In this document: positions 11,632 through 22,268 of the stretch, piece after piece
Layout: every line of letters begins with the position of its first letter
Numbering within the stretch: position 1 is the first letter of the stretch
Assembly: GCF_026745355.1 (NCBI RefSeq)
Contig: NC_079209.1
Span: 39,517,694-39,581,693, forward strand
DNA length: 64,000 bases
Reading direction: 5' to 3'
From: Beta vulgaris subsp. vulgaris
Taxonomy: Eukaryota; Streptophyta; Magnoliopsida; Caryophyllales; Amaranthaceae
Notes under the pieces: generated by a model
Told to the model about the DNA's origin: nothing
Databases searched by the model: none
Seen by the model: only the letters and a program-made list of their open reading frames with translations
Program-made: the position numbers and the translations under genes

Positions 11632-11940
11632 TATAACTTACATGCCAATCTAGAAAGGCAACATTTGATTTGTTCAAGCAAGATCGCATTTACAAAGCTT
11701 TTCTCAAACAATTCCAAGTACAACACAAAATGTTCTTTAGAAACCACATAATCATTCTTGAGAAAATATTCGCATCAAAACACACATGTGAAACACCAAA
11801 TAGGAATTTAATCACATAATAAAAAAAAATTAAATCATAAAAAGATTCCCAACACGTGTCCTAAATAAATTCTTGCTCACTCGAATAAAAAAATATTTAA
11901 CTTTTATTCCTCCAAAAGGGTATTATTAAATAATTGTTGG
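11632..11940. other. No gene seen; broken 5' leader of Gypsy element
   Basis: AT-rich sequence with no open frame, no primer-binding site and no LTR terminus that I could identify. Confidence 0.4.
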
Positions 11941-12917
11941 CTCATATTTTGTTCCTCCTTTAGGCATTCCTAAGTTGTAATCTACCGACCGGTCTTGAAC
12001 GGAATCGGGTGAACCTCGCTTGTAAGCTTTAAGAAATGATTTTATAAATAGGAAATGGAAATAAGAAATGGAAATAAAAAATGATTATGAGAAATGATTT
12101 TAAATTGAAGGATTACAAATGGGCCTAACTATATGCATATGCATACATAGGTTGGACTGGACTGAACTATGCAAGCAAACTGGATATAACGATCGGACTT
12201 TGCTGAGCACTAGACTATTATCGCTAAATTTTCAGGATGACATTGACACACGGAAACGAAGGCGTTGACAAGCTCAAATGTGACGCTGACAAAATGACCG
12301 AGTGAAAGGCCTAACAAGTGTCCGACGAATAAGGGAGCGTGGCTGCTGAGTTGTGACTAATGACCCTTCAAAGGTGAAGTCAAAACTGAATTGCGTAATT
12401 ATAGGATATCTCTTGGGATTGTGCAGAGATCTCACGGAGCTACCTCCAAGATCTTTGAATGCATGTTGTAGCTTGATCATTGCTATTTAAAGGCGCCATA
12501 ACTAAAAGGCAAAGGTTTACAAAACAGAACACAAAAAATACACTTGCAGCAACCATCTCTTTGATTACATATACATACTTTACATTTCTAGCAAGTTTTA
12601 CTATTTTATTCGAATAAGCAATCCTTAGTGTATTTATCTTAGGTTGTATTAGTTCTCGTTCATTCTAAGCAATAATCACATATAGTGGATTGGTTGACTC
12701 ATATCGACCCGTGATTTTTACCCACCTTCATTGGGGTTTTCCGCGTCAACACTCATTTGTGTCGTTCCCCACTGATTCTCTTTTTGCATTTGCATAGCAT
12801 ACAACATATTAATCTGGTTGTTGTCGTCCCCATATTGAATCTTGCTGCTCAGACGAAAATCAACATAAACAATTTGTTGATGTAGACACATAATCGTGTC
12901 TTCCCATTTAATGATCC
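11941..12917. repeat. Retroelement remnant, partly an inverted relative of 27830-28110
   Basis: The reverse complement of about 11941-12180 resembles 27830-28110: both contain the ACCGGTC motif next to GAGGTTCAC and a run of ATTTCC-type repeats. The rest of the stretch, 12480-12760, has features of an LTR 3' part on the plus strand (TTTTACCCACC, then GGGGTTTTCC). No coding domain was found. It is the sequence into which the Sirevirus element at 12918 inserted. Confidence 0.4.
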
Positions 12918-14289
12918 TGTTATTTCCCTAGGAACACTACAAGAGGGGGGGTGAATTGTAGGTGTAGAAATAAACGTAACTTTTTGCGGAAATTTAAACT
13001 TAAACGAATAAACAAGCTAGAGGAACACAAGGGATTTTTACGAGGAAAAACTTCTTGGCCCAACAAGAAGAAACAACCTCGACCACTAGGGATTTTAAAC
13101 TCAGCTCTTTCACTAATTAGGCCAAACAACTTTGTTACAACCTAATTCTAACTCGAGCCACAACTTGAGTTCCTAAACTCATGTTCCTGAGCCACTGTTG
13201 CCTTAACAGTAGTTCCTCTCAACTTCACTCGAAGTTTTCTCACTCATACAAGCTTTACTCAAAGCCTATCTCTTACAGAACTTCACTCAAAGTTCCCTTA
13301 ACCCAAAAACGAAAATACAATTTGATCGAAATAAGTTTAGTGGAATTAGAGTAAGAAAGCAAAGAACAAATAGCTATTATGAGAGAATAAAGGCACTGAC
13401 ACTTAATAAGTTAAACTCACTTAATTACTTAGTCAGACACACTTTGGAACTCATTTAGACTTCAATATTTATAGTGATAATCACAAAGAACGTGGGAGTA
13501 AAATCGATTTCATGTTAAGTCCATTAACCTATGATGTTCTTTCCCCTAAGGAACACGTTTCTCATCATGTCCCATGATCCCATGATCTTATTTTGAACGT
13601 GGATATATTTTAGCCACAACTCCTAAAGATTCGGAGTTTCTTGAGTTTTATCCGAAAATCAGTTAGACATAAAAACAGACTTATTATTAAAACTGAATTT
13701 TTAATCTTTAAGAAAATATTATCTTTTAAACAAACTCTTTATAAAACCGGATAATTATTTTCTTGTTTTTTTTTTCGAAAAACAAAATCTTTTCCTTAAA
13801 AAGATCTTCTATTAAAACTGATTCAATTAGATAAAAACTAATTTCCTATTTTTAATTAGGCATGACTTACTCAATTCATTATTGTACCGTTTAACTTACA
13901 GCAAGCCTAAGTCTAGTTCCTTTTATAAACCAAGTTCCTTTAACAGATTTGTTTAGTGCCACTTAGTTTGTTCCTTAGAAAGGAACAAACTTTCATTCTC
14001 AAATAAAACTGCCATTGTTCCTTACCACCCTTACTTTGTTCCTTTACAATGGAACTAGAAAATAAAACGCCTTGCTTTTATTCTTCTTGATCCAATGCTT
14101 GCTCCAGTATCAACTTATAGAAACTTCTTTACTTAGGCTTTGAAATCCTCTCTTGACTTCTTCCTTGACTTCGTATTCTCCCAGTTCCTTTCATTGATAC
14201 CTTAAACATCATACACTTAAATAACTCATTAGTTCACTACTTAGTTTGCATCTTTGTTTCTTTGTCATCATCAAAACTAGGGTTCAACA
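12918..14289 (-). repeat. Left (3') LTR of the rearranged Sirevirus-like element
   Basis: This 1372-bp LTR starts TGTTATTTCC and ends GGTTCAACA on the plus strand. It carries the Sirevirus U5-type segment ACTACAAGAGGGGG near its start and is followed by a polypurine tract, which marks it as the 3' LTR of a minus-strand element. Confidence 0.9.
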
Positions 14290-14303
14290 ATTTCCCCCTT
14301 TTT
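14290..14303 (-). other. Polypurine tract
   Basis: The minus strand reads AAAAAGGGGGAAAT directly before the LTR terminus TGTTGAACCC. An identical tract is at 54757-54770 in the related full element. Confidence 0.85.
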
Positions 14304-14445
14304 GATGATGACAACAAAGGTACAAACTAAGGCAATAACAAATAATATGAGTGAATGAAGACGATAAAACAATAAAGAAGAAAACGAAAAATAAAACATA
14401 ATTAAGTAAGTTACTTAATGTTTGAATTTTTTATTTTTCATTTAC
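14304..14445 (-). repeat. Residual 3' internal sequence of the rearranged element
   Basis: It matches the sequence beside the polypurine tract of the 53417-64000 element (54771 to about 54903). The match stops abruptly after TTTCATTTAC, where an intact LTR terminus (TGTTGAACCC) begins on the other strand. Confidence 0.8.
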
Positions 14446-15798
14446 TGTTGAACCCTAGTTTTGATGATGACAAAGAAACAAAGATGCAAACTAAGTAGTG
14501 AACTAATGAGTTATTTAAGTGTATGATGTTTAAGGTATCAATGAAAGGAACTGGGAGAATACGAAGTCAAGGAAGAAGTCAAGAGAGGATTTCAAAGGCT
14601 AAGTAAGAAGTTTCTATAAGTTGATACTGGAGCAAGCATTGGATCAAGAAGAATAAAAGCTAGGCGTTTTATTTTCTAGTTCCAGTGTAAAGGAACAAAG
14701 TAAGGACGGTAAGGAACAGTGACAGTTTTATTTAAGAATGAGAGTTTATTCCTTTCTAAGGAACAAACTAAGTGGCACTAAACGAATTTGTTAAAGGAAC
14801 TTAGTTTATAAAAGGAACTAGACTTAGGCGTGCAAAAGTATAACGGTACAATTACGCAAGGAGTAAGTCATGCCTAAATTATAGGAAATTAGTTTTAACT
14901 AATTTAAAATCAGTTTAAATAAAATCAGTTTTAAAAAGAAAATCTGTTTAAGGAAAAGATTTTGTTTTTCGGAAAATATAAAGAAAATAATTATCCGGTT
15001 TTATAAAGAATTTGTTTAAAAGATATTATTTTCTTAAAGATTAAAAATTCAGTTTTAATGATAAAACTGTTTTTATAACTAACTGATTTTCGGATAAAGC
15101 TCAAGGAACTCCTATTACTTAGGAGTTATGGCTAAAATATATCCACGTTCATATTGAGATCATGGGATCATGGGACATGATGAGAAACGTGTTCCTTAGG
15201 GGAAGGAACATCATGGGTTAATGGACTTAACATGTAATCGAGTTTTACTCCCACGTTCTTTGTTGTATCACTATAAATATTGAAGTCTAAATGAGTTCCA
15301 AAGTGTGTCTGACTAAGTAATTAAGTGAGTTTAACTAATTAAGTGTCAGTGCCTTCATTCTCTCATAATAGCCATTTGTTCTTTGCTTTCTTACTCTAAT
15401 TCCACTAAGCTTATTTCGATCAATTGTATTTTGGTTTTTGGGGTAAGGGAACTTTGAGTGAAGCTTGTATGAGTGAGAAAACTTCGAGTGAAGTTGAGAG
15501 GAACTACTGTTAAGGGAACAGTGGCTCAGGAACTTGAGTTTAGGAACTCAAGGTGTGGCTCGAGTTAGAATTAGGTTGTAACAAAGTTGTTTGGCCTAAT
15601 TAGTGAAAGAGTTGAGTTTAAAATCCCTAGTGGTCGAGGTTGTTTCTTCTTGTTGGGCCCAAGAAGTTTTTCCTCGTAAAAATCCCTTGTGTTCCCTAGC
15701 TTGTTTATTCGTTTAAGTTTTAATTTCCGCAAAAAGTTACGTTTATTTCTACACCTACAATTCACCCCCCCTCTTGTAGTGTTCCTAGGGAAATAACA
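14446..15798 (+). repeat. Internal plus-strand LTR (arm A of hairpin)
   Basis: A 1353-bp LTR from TGTTGAACCC to GGAAATAACA, inverted relative to both outer LTRs, followed by a primer site. It lies only 156 bp from the left LTR and head to head with it. Confidence 0.9.
15272..15279 (+). promoter_or_regulatory. TATA box in the internal plus-strand LTR
   Basis: TATAAATA lies about 520 bp before the LTR end, a suitable place for the U3/R promoter. It would drive transcription rightwards through arm A and into arm B. Confidence 0.5.
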
Positions 15799-15800
15799 AT

Positions 15801-15818
15801 TGGTATCAGAGCTAGAAC
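15801..15818 (+). other. Primer-binding site of arm A
   Basis: TGGTATCAGAGCTAGAAC begins two bases after the LTR end and is complementary to initiator Met tRNA, as in Copia and Sirevirus elements. Confidence 0.85.
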
Positions 15819-15863
15819 TCACGTAAGATAGGAAACCCTATTGAGAAAAAGATCCAAGGAACA

Positions 15864-16900
15864 ATGAATACTACCGAGAAACTTGAAGAAGGTTATTCCA
15901 CTCAAAGGCCTCCTATGTTCAATGGGAAGTACTACAACTACTGGAAGAACCGCATGGAGATATTCATCAAAGCTGAAAACTATCAGGTATGGAGAGTCAT
16001 TGAAGTTGGTGATTTCGAAGTCACAACTACAAATGACAAAAATGAGGTAACTCTAAAACCCCTCTTTATATGACAAATCTGATTTTGAAAAAATGGAAGT
16101 AAATGCCATGGCTATTAAACTGTTGCATTGTGGACTTGGACCCCATGAACATAATAGGATCATGGGATGCAAATCCGCAAAACGGATATGGGATTTACTA
16201 GGAGTAACCATGAAGGAAACTAATGAAGTTAAAAGATCGAAAATTAATTTACTTATGAATCAATACGAACTGTTCTGCATGAAATCTAAAGAAAGCATCC
16301 GAGACATGTTTACTCGTTTTACTAACATTATTAATGAGTTGGCTTCTCTTGGAAAGTTTATTTCATTTGAGGAACAGGTTTGAAAGGTTCTTAGGAGTCT
16401 TCCTAAGGACAGATGGATGGCTAAAGTCACCGCTCTTCAAGAAACAAAAGACTTCACTAAGTTCAACTTAGAACAGCTGGCAGGGTCACTTATGACTCAT
16501 GAGCTTCACCTTGATACTGAATATGGTGAAAGCTCCAAATCAAAATCAATTGCTCTCAAAACATGATGAAGATGATTCGATTCAGAAGAAGAAGAAGCAG
16601 CCCTCATGGTTCGAAAATTTCGAAAGATGTACAGGAACATGAAGAATGGAAACTTCAAAGGTAAAACTAAGAAATTTTCTAACAAAGCTGCTTGTCATAA
16701 ATGTGGTAGTACAGATCACTTCATCAAGGAATGTCCTCTTTGGGAAAATGACAAAACCAAAAGGAACAAGGAACGCTTTGCTGAAAGGAACAAAGAATCA
16801 AAGCTCTTCTCTAAGGCAAATGTCGCAAAGCTATGATAGCTGCTTGGGGAGATTCAGAGACGGAAGAAGAAGAGGAACAACCAACTGAAGAAACAGCAAA
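15864..16900 (+). pseudogene. Sirevirus-like gag, arm A (broken)
   Basis: The start at 15864 gives MNTTEKLEEGYSTQRPPMFN, then YYNYWKNRMEIFIKAENYQV, the UBN2/gag-polypeptide type of Copia capsid. One frameshift near 16068, one TGA at 16381 and another frame change near 16560 interrupt it. The zinc knuckle CHKCGSTDHFIKEC is encoded at about 16692-16734. It is the same protein as the better-preserved minus-strand gag at 21172-22203. Gag would package element RNA in particles; this copy is inactive. Confidence 0.85.
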
Positions 16901-17689
16901 CCTTTGCCTCATGGCAAACACTGACGAAAAAGAAGATGAAGAAAAAGTTGAGGTAAGTCAACATGGTCTTGAGTCAGACTTAGATGTAAAACTAGGCCTG
17001 AAATATATGATCTTCTTTATGATGCAATTCTTGAATGTAGAGATGAACGTGAAAAACGTAAACAAACGGAACAAGCCTTAAAGGTCTGCAAGGAACACAT
17101 AGAATGGCTTAAGAAAATGAGAACAGATGTTGAAACAAGATTCTTTGATTTATTTGATAAAAACTTGAAAATCAAAGAATGCTATGAAAGTTTGAAAAAT
17201 GAAAATTATCTAATTAATTTAGAGATTTCACACTTGAAGGAGTTTGTCCCTGTTCTGAGTTCCTTTGATATAAGATCAACCCCTTTGAAAGGATACAGAT
17301 CTGAGATTGAAAATTGAATAAAGAGAAAAATATTTTAAAGGAACAGACTGTAATCTTAAAAAGGAACTGGTTGTCGCAAGGAACAGAGGCAAAATCATGA
17401 AAGTTCCTAAGTGGATTGAGAAACCACAGACCAAGAGGAAAGAAGGTCTTGGTTTTGAAAACTACAAGAAAAGGAACAAGACAAAGAAATATGTTGATCT
17501 ACCTAGTGATAAATTCTGTATGTATTGTGGAAAGGTAGGTCATTACATAAATCAATGTCAACTAAAATCTGAATGATTGGGAAAAATGTGAAATAAGTAA
17601 GAAAAAATGGGTTGTCAAAACAAATCCTAGTCAAGAACAGGAACCCACGAAAGATGGGGTTCCTACAACTAACACCTAGTTGATTTTTG

Positions 17690-18808
17690 CAGGTTGGAGT
17701 GAGGGGGAACAACACTGGTATCTCGATAGTGGTTGTTCCAAGCACATGACAGGAGACAAAACAAGTTTCTCTCACTCACAACCTATGAAGGTGGAAGTGT
17801 AACATTTGGTGAAATAAGAAAGGTAACATAGTTGCTGGGTAAGGTTGGTAAGTCACCACTACACTCCATTGAAAATGTATTTTTAGTTGAAGGTTAAAAC
17901 ATAATTATTAAGCATTTCTCAATTCTGTGACAAGGAAATACTGTAAAATTTGATAAAGAAAAATGCTTGATCATCAACATTAAAACTAAGAAGGTTATCT
18001 TGGAAGGAACAAGGAAAGGGAACACATACATTGTGGATCTAGACCTTGTTCCTCAAATCAATTTAACTTGTCTTAGTGTTATTGAAGATGATTCACTTCT
18101 TTGGCACAAGCGTCTAGGACATGCTAGCTTTTCATTACTTGAGAAACTTAGATCAAAAGATCTTGTTTTAGGATTACCATCCATAAAATTTCATATTGAT
18201 CAAGTTTGTGATGCATGTGCACGATTAAGCAAGTAAGATCCTCTTTCAAATCTAAAACGATTGTAAGTACCACTAAACCATTAGAATTAATTCATATGGA
18301 CTTATGTGGACCCATGAGAATTCAAAGCAGAAGTGGAAAGAGGTATGTACTTGTGATTGTAGATGACTACTCTAGGTATACTTGGGTTATTTTTCTCACT
18401 AGTAAAGATGAAACTTATGATGAGTTCCTTGTCTTTGCTAAAAGAGTTCAAAACTTAAGTGGTCATAAAATAATGCACATTAGATCAGATCATGGAAAGA
18501 ATTCAAATTATAAATTTGATGACTTAAGCAGAGATAATGGCCTAGATCATAATTTTTCTGCCCCTAGAACACCACAACAAAATGGTGTTGTAGAGAGGAA
18601 AAATAGAACTTTGGAGGAAATGTCTAGAACCATGTTAATTGCTAGTGAACTTCCAAGGAACTTTTGGGCTGAAGCTGTTAATACTGCTTGTCACATAATT
18701 AATCGTGCCATGATGAGACCTATCATTAATAAACTCCTTATGAACTTTATTTGGAAAGAAACCAAATATCACTATTTTAGAACATTTGGTGCAGTGTTAT
18801 GTGCATAA
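17690..18808 (+). pseudogene. Copia protease and integrase, arm A (broken, truncated)
   Basis: Near 17716-17755 the sequence encodes YLDSGCSKHMTGD, the Copia protease active site DSG. The gag-pre-integrase segment follows (SLLWHKRLGHASFSLLEKL, about 18090-18150), then the integrase core: LIHMDLCGPM and VIVDDYSRYTWV hold the two aspartates, and PQQNGVVERKNRTLEEM the catalytic glutamate. Frames are interrupted near 18236 and 18808. The arm ends at about 18975, before any reverse transcriptase. Confidence 0.85.
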
Positions 18809-18975
18809 TAATGGAAAAGATAATCTTGGAAAATTTGATGCAAGGAGTGATGAAGCAATATTTTAGGATACTCTTCACATAGTAAAGCTTATAGAGTATA
18901 TAACAAGAGAACTATGTGTGTTGAAGAAAGCATTCATGTAATCTTTGATGAATCTGACAAATACAATCCAAGCAT

Positions 18976-19092
18976 TCACGTCATTGACATTATTATTTTC
19001 TATTTCCTCGTTCCTTTCCTCTTTCACTTCTTCTTCTTCTTGTGAATCTGCATTCTTTTCACTTGTTTTCTAACCAATCTCATAGTCATCAA
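18976..19092 (-). repeat. Loop between hairpin arms
   Basis: About 117 bp that belongs only to arm B (minus strand, between integrase and RT in the normal element, compare about 59415-59545). Arm A's sequence stops at AATCCAAGCAT just left of it, and the inverse of the same sequence resumes at about 19093. Confidence 0.7.
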
Positions 19093-20380
19093 CCTGTATG
19101 CTTGGATTATATTTGTCAGATTCATCAAAGATTACATGAATGCTTTCTTCAACACACATAGTTCTTTTGTTATATACTCTATAAGCTTTACTATGTGAAG
19201 AGTATCCTAAAAATTTGCTTCATCACTCCTTGCATCAAATTTTCCAAGATTATCTTTTCCATTATTATGCACATAACATTTGCACCAAATGTTCAAAATA
19301 GGTGATATTGGTTTCTTTCCAAATAAAGTTCATAAGGAGTTTTATTAATGATAGGTCTCATCATGGCACGATTAATTATGTGACAAGCAGTATTAACAGC
19401 TTCAGCCCAAAAGTTCCTTGGAAGTTCACTAGCAATTAACATGGTTCTAGACATTTCCTCCAAAGTTCTATTTTTCCTTTCTACAACACCATTTTGTTGT
19501 GGTGTTCTAGGGGCAGAAAAATTATGATCTAGGCCATTATCTCTGCTTAGTCATCAAATTTATAATTTTCGAATTCTTGCCATGATCTGATCTAATGTGC
19601 ATTATTTTATGCCACTTAGTTTTGAATCTTTTAGCAAAGACAAGGAACTCATCATAAGTTTCATCTTTACTAGAGAAAAATAACCCAAGTATTACCTAGA
19701 GTAGTCATCTACAATCACAAGTACATACCTCTTTCCACTTCTGCTTTGAATTCTCATGGGTCCACATAAGTCCATATGAATTAATCTAATGGTTTAGTGG
19801 TACTTACAATCGTTTTAGATTTGAAAGAGGATCTTACTTGGTTACCTCGTGCACATGCATCACAAACTTGATCAATATGAAATTTTATGGATGGTAATCC
19901 TAAAACAAGATCTTTTGATCTAAGTTTCTCAAGTAATGAAAAGCTAGCATGTCCTAGACGCTTGTGCCAAAGAAGTGAATCATCTTCAATAACACTAAGA
20001 CAAGTTAAATTGATTTGAGGAACAAGGTAGATCCACAATGTATGTGTTCCCTTTCCTTGTTCCTTCCAAGATAACCTTCTTAGTTTTAATGTTGATGATC
20101 AAGCATTTTTCTTTATCAAATTTTACAGTATTTCCTTTGTCACAGAATTGAGAAATGCTTAATAAGATTATGTTTTAGACCTTCAACTAAAAATACATTT
20201 TCAATGGAGTGGTGGTGACTTACCACCTTACCCATGCACACTATGTTACCTTTCTTATTATCACCAAATGTTACACTCCACCTTCATAGGTTGTGAGTGA
20301 GAGAAACTTGTTTTGTCTCCTGTCATGTGCTTGGAACAACCACTATCGAGATACCAGTGTTGTTCCCCCTCACTCCAACC
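19093..20380 (-). pseudogene. Copia protease and integrase, arm B (broken, truncated)
   Basis: The minus-strand mirror of arm A. The protease DSG motif is near 20350, the gag-pre-integrase segment (LLWHKRLGHASF) in 20038-19781, and the integrase core with the PQQNGVVERK-type block near 19480. Several single-base gains and losses break the frames. Domain content ends at the same place as arm A, just after the integrase, so neither arm carries RT or RNase H. Confidence 0.85.
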
Positions 20381-21171
20381 TGCAAAAATCAACTAGTGTT
20401 AGTTGTAGGAACCCCATCTTTCGTGGGTTCCTGTTCTTGACTAGGATTTGTTTTGACAACCCTTTTTTCTTACTTATTGTCACTTTTTCCCAATCATCTC
20501 AGATTTTAGTTGACATTGATTTATGTAATGACCTACCTTGCCACAATACATACAGAATTATCACTAGGTAGATCAACATATTTCTTTGTCTTGTTCCTTT
20601 TCTTGTAGTTTTCAAAACCAAGACCTTCCTTCCTCTTGGTCTGTGGTTTCTCAATCCACTTAGGAACTTTCATGATTTTGCCTCTGTTCCTTGCGACAAC
20701 CAGTTCCTTTTTAAGATTACAGATCTGTTCCTTTAAAAATTTTTTCTCTTTATTCATTTTTCAATCTCAGATCTGTATCCTTTCAAAGGGTTGATCTTAT
20801 ATCAAAGGAACTCAGAACAGGGACAAATCCTTCAAGTGTGAAATCTCTAAATTAATTAGATAATTTTCATTTTTCAAACTTTCATAATATTCTTTGATTT
20901 TTAAGTTTTTATCAAATAATCAAAGAATCTTGTTTAACGATCTGTTCTCATTTTCTTAAGCCATTCTATGTGTTCCTTGCAAACCTTTAAGGCTTGTTCC
21001 GTTTGTTTACGTTTTTCACGTTCATCTCTACATTCAAGAATTGCATCATAAAGAAGATCATATATTTCAGCCTAGTTTTACATCTAGTTCTGACTCAAGC
21101 CATGTTGACTTACCTCAATTTTTCTTCATCTTCTTTTTCGTCAGTGTTTGCCATGAGGCAAAGTGTTTTCT

Positions 21172-22203
21172 TCATTTGTTGTTCCTCTTCTCTTCCGTCT
21201 CTGAATCTCCCCAAGCAGCTATCATAGCTTTGCGCACATTTGCCTTAGAGAAAGGTGCTTTTGATTCTTTGTTCCTTTCAGCAAAGCGTTCCTTGTTCCT
21301 TTCTTTGGTTTTGTCATTTTCCCAAAGAGGACATTCCTTGATGAAGTGATCTGTACTACCACATTTATGACAAGCAGCTTTGTTAGAAAATTTCTTAGTT
21401 TTACCTTTGAAGTTTCCATTCTTCATGTTCCTGTACATCTTTCGAAATTTTCGAACCATGAGGGCTGCTTTTCTTCTTCTCGAATCCGAATCATCTTCAT
21501 CATCTGCTTTGAGAGCAATTGATTTTGATTTGGAGCTTTCACCATATTCAGTATCAAGGTGAAGCTCATGAGTCATAAGTGACCCTGCCAGCTGTTCTAA
21601 GTTGAACTTAGTGAAGTCTTTTGTTTCTTGAAGAGCAGTGACTTTAGCCATCCATCTGTCCTTAGGAAGACTCCTAAGAACCTTTCGAACCTGTTCCTCA
21701 GATGAAATAAACTTTCCAAGAGAAGCCAACTCATTAATAATGTTAGTAAAACGAGTAAACATGTCTCGATGCTTTCTTGATTTCATGCAGAACAGTTCAT
21801 ATTGATTCATAAGTAAATCAATTTTCGATCTTTTAACTTCATTAGTTCCTTCTTGGGTTACTTCTAGTAAATCCCATATTTGCTTTGCGGATTTGCATCC
21901 CATGATCCTATTATGTTCATGGGGTCCAAGTCCACAATGCAACAGTTTAATAGCCATGGCATTTACTTCCATTTTTTCAAAATCAGATTTGTCATAATCA
22001 GAGAGGGGTTTTAGAGTTACCTCATTTTTGTCATTTGTAGTTGTGACTTCGAAATCACCAACTTCAATGACTCTCCATACCTGATATTTTTCAGCTTTGA
22101 TGAATATCTCCATGCGGTTCTTCCAATAGTTGTAGTACTTCCCATTGAACATAGGAGGCCTTTGAGTGGAATAACCTTCTTCAAGTTTCTTGGTGGTATT
22201 CAT
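21172..22203 (-). CDS. Sirevirus-like gag, arm B (nearly intact, 343 aa)
   Basis: This frame runs 343 residues from MNTTKKLEEGYSTQRPPMFN. The UBN2-type gag domain covers about residues 20-170 (KNRMEIFIKAEKYQVW, then CKSAKQIWDLLEVT and MFTRFTNIINELASL). A conserved FNLEQLAGSLMTHELHL block follows near residue 200, and then the zinc knuckle CHKCGSTDHFIKEC near residue 285. It is acidic at the end (GDSETEEKRNNK), and an indel near 21180 ends the frame early compared with 61537-61893. It is the best-preserved gag of the hairpin and could be translated from an LTR transcript. Confidence 0.8.
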   Translation of the reverse strand: MNTTKKLEEGYSTQRPPMFNGKYYNYWKNRMEIFIKAEKYQVWRVIEVGDFEVTTTNDKNEVTLKPLSDYDKSDFEKMEVNAMAIKLLHCGLGPHEHNRIMGCKSAKQIWDLLEVTQEGTNEVKRSKIDLLMNQYELFCMKSRKHRDMFTRFTNIINELASLGKFISSEEQVRKVLRSLPKDRWMAKVTALQETKDFTKFNLEQLAGSLMTHELHLDTEYGESSKSKSIALKADDEDDSDSRRRKAALMVRKFRKMYRNMKNGNFKGKTKKFSNKAACHKCGSTDHFIKECPLWENDKTKERNKERFAERNKESKAPFSKANVRKAMIAAWGDSETEEKRNNK

Positions 22204-22248
22204 TGTTCCTTGGATCTTTTTCTCAATAGGGTTTCCTATCTTACGTGA

Positions 22249-22266
22249 GTTCTAGCTCTGATACCA
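22249..22266 (-). other. Primer-binding site of arm B
   Basis: The complement reads TGGTATCAGAGCTAGAAC, identical to the arm A site, two bases inside the right LTR. Confidence 0.85.
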
Positions 22267-22268
22267 AT

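Larger units (their letters stand above)
3072..11640 (-). mobile_element. Ty3/Gypsy retrotransposon, decayed, 5' LTR missing
   Basis: Minus-strand order is gag (from about 11589), retropepsin, reverse transcriptase, RNase H, integrase and a chromovirus-like C-terminal segment, then PPT and 3' LTR. The order RT-RH-INT defines Ty3/Gypsy. Many stops and frameshifts exist, and gag is split by a hAT-like element. No primer site or 5' LTR is recognisable right of gag, where unrelated sequence starts between about 11640 and 11940. The element is therefore truncated at its 5' end or rearranged. Confidence 0.85.

Noticed and set aside
15801..15818. tRNA gene fragment
   Set aside because: Only the 3' complement is present, at the expected primer-site position next to an LTR; no cloverleaf.
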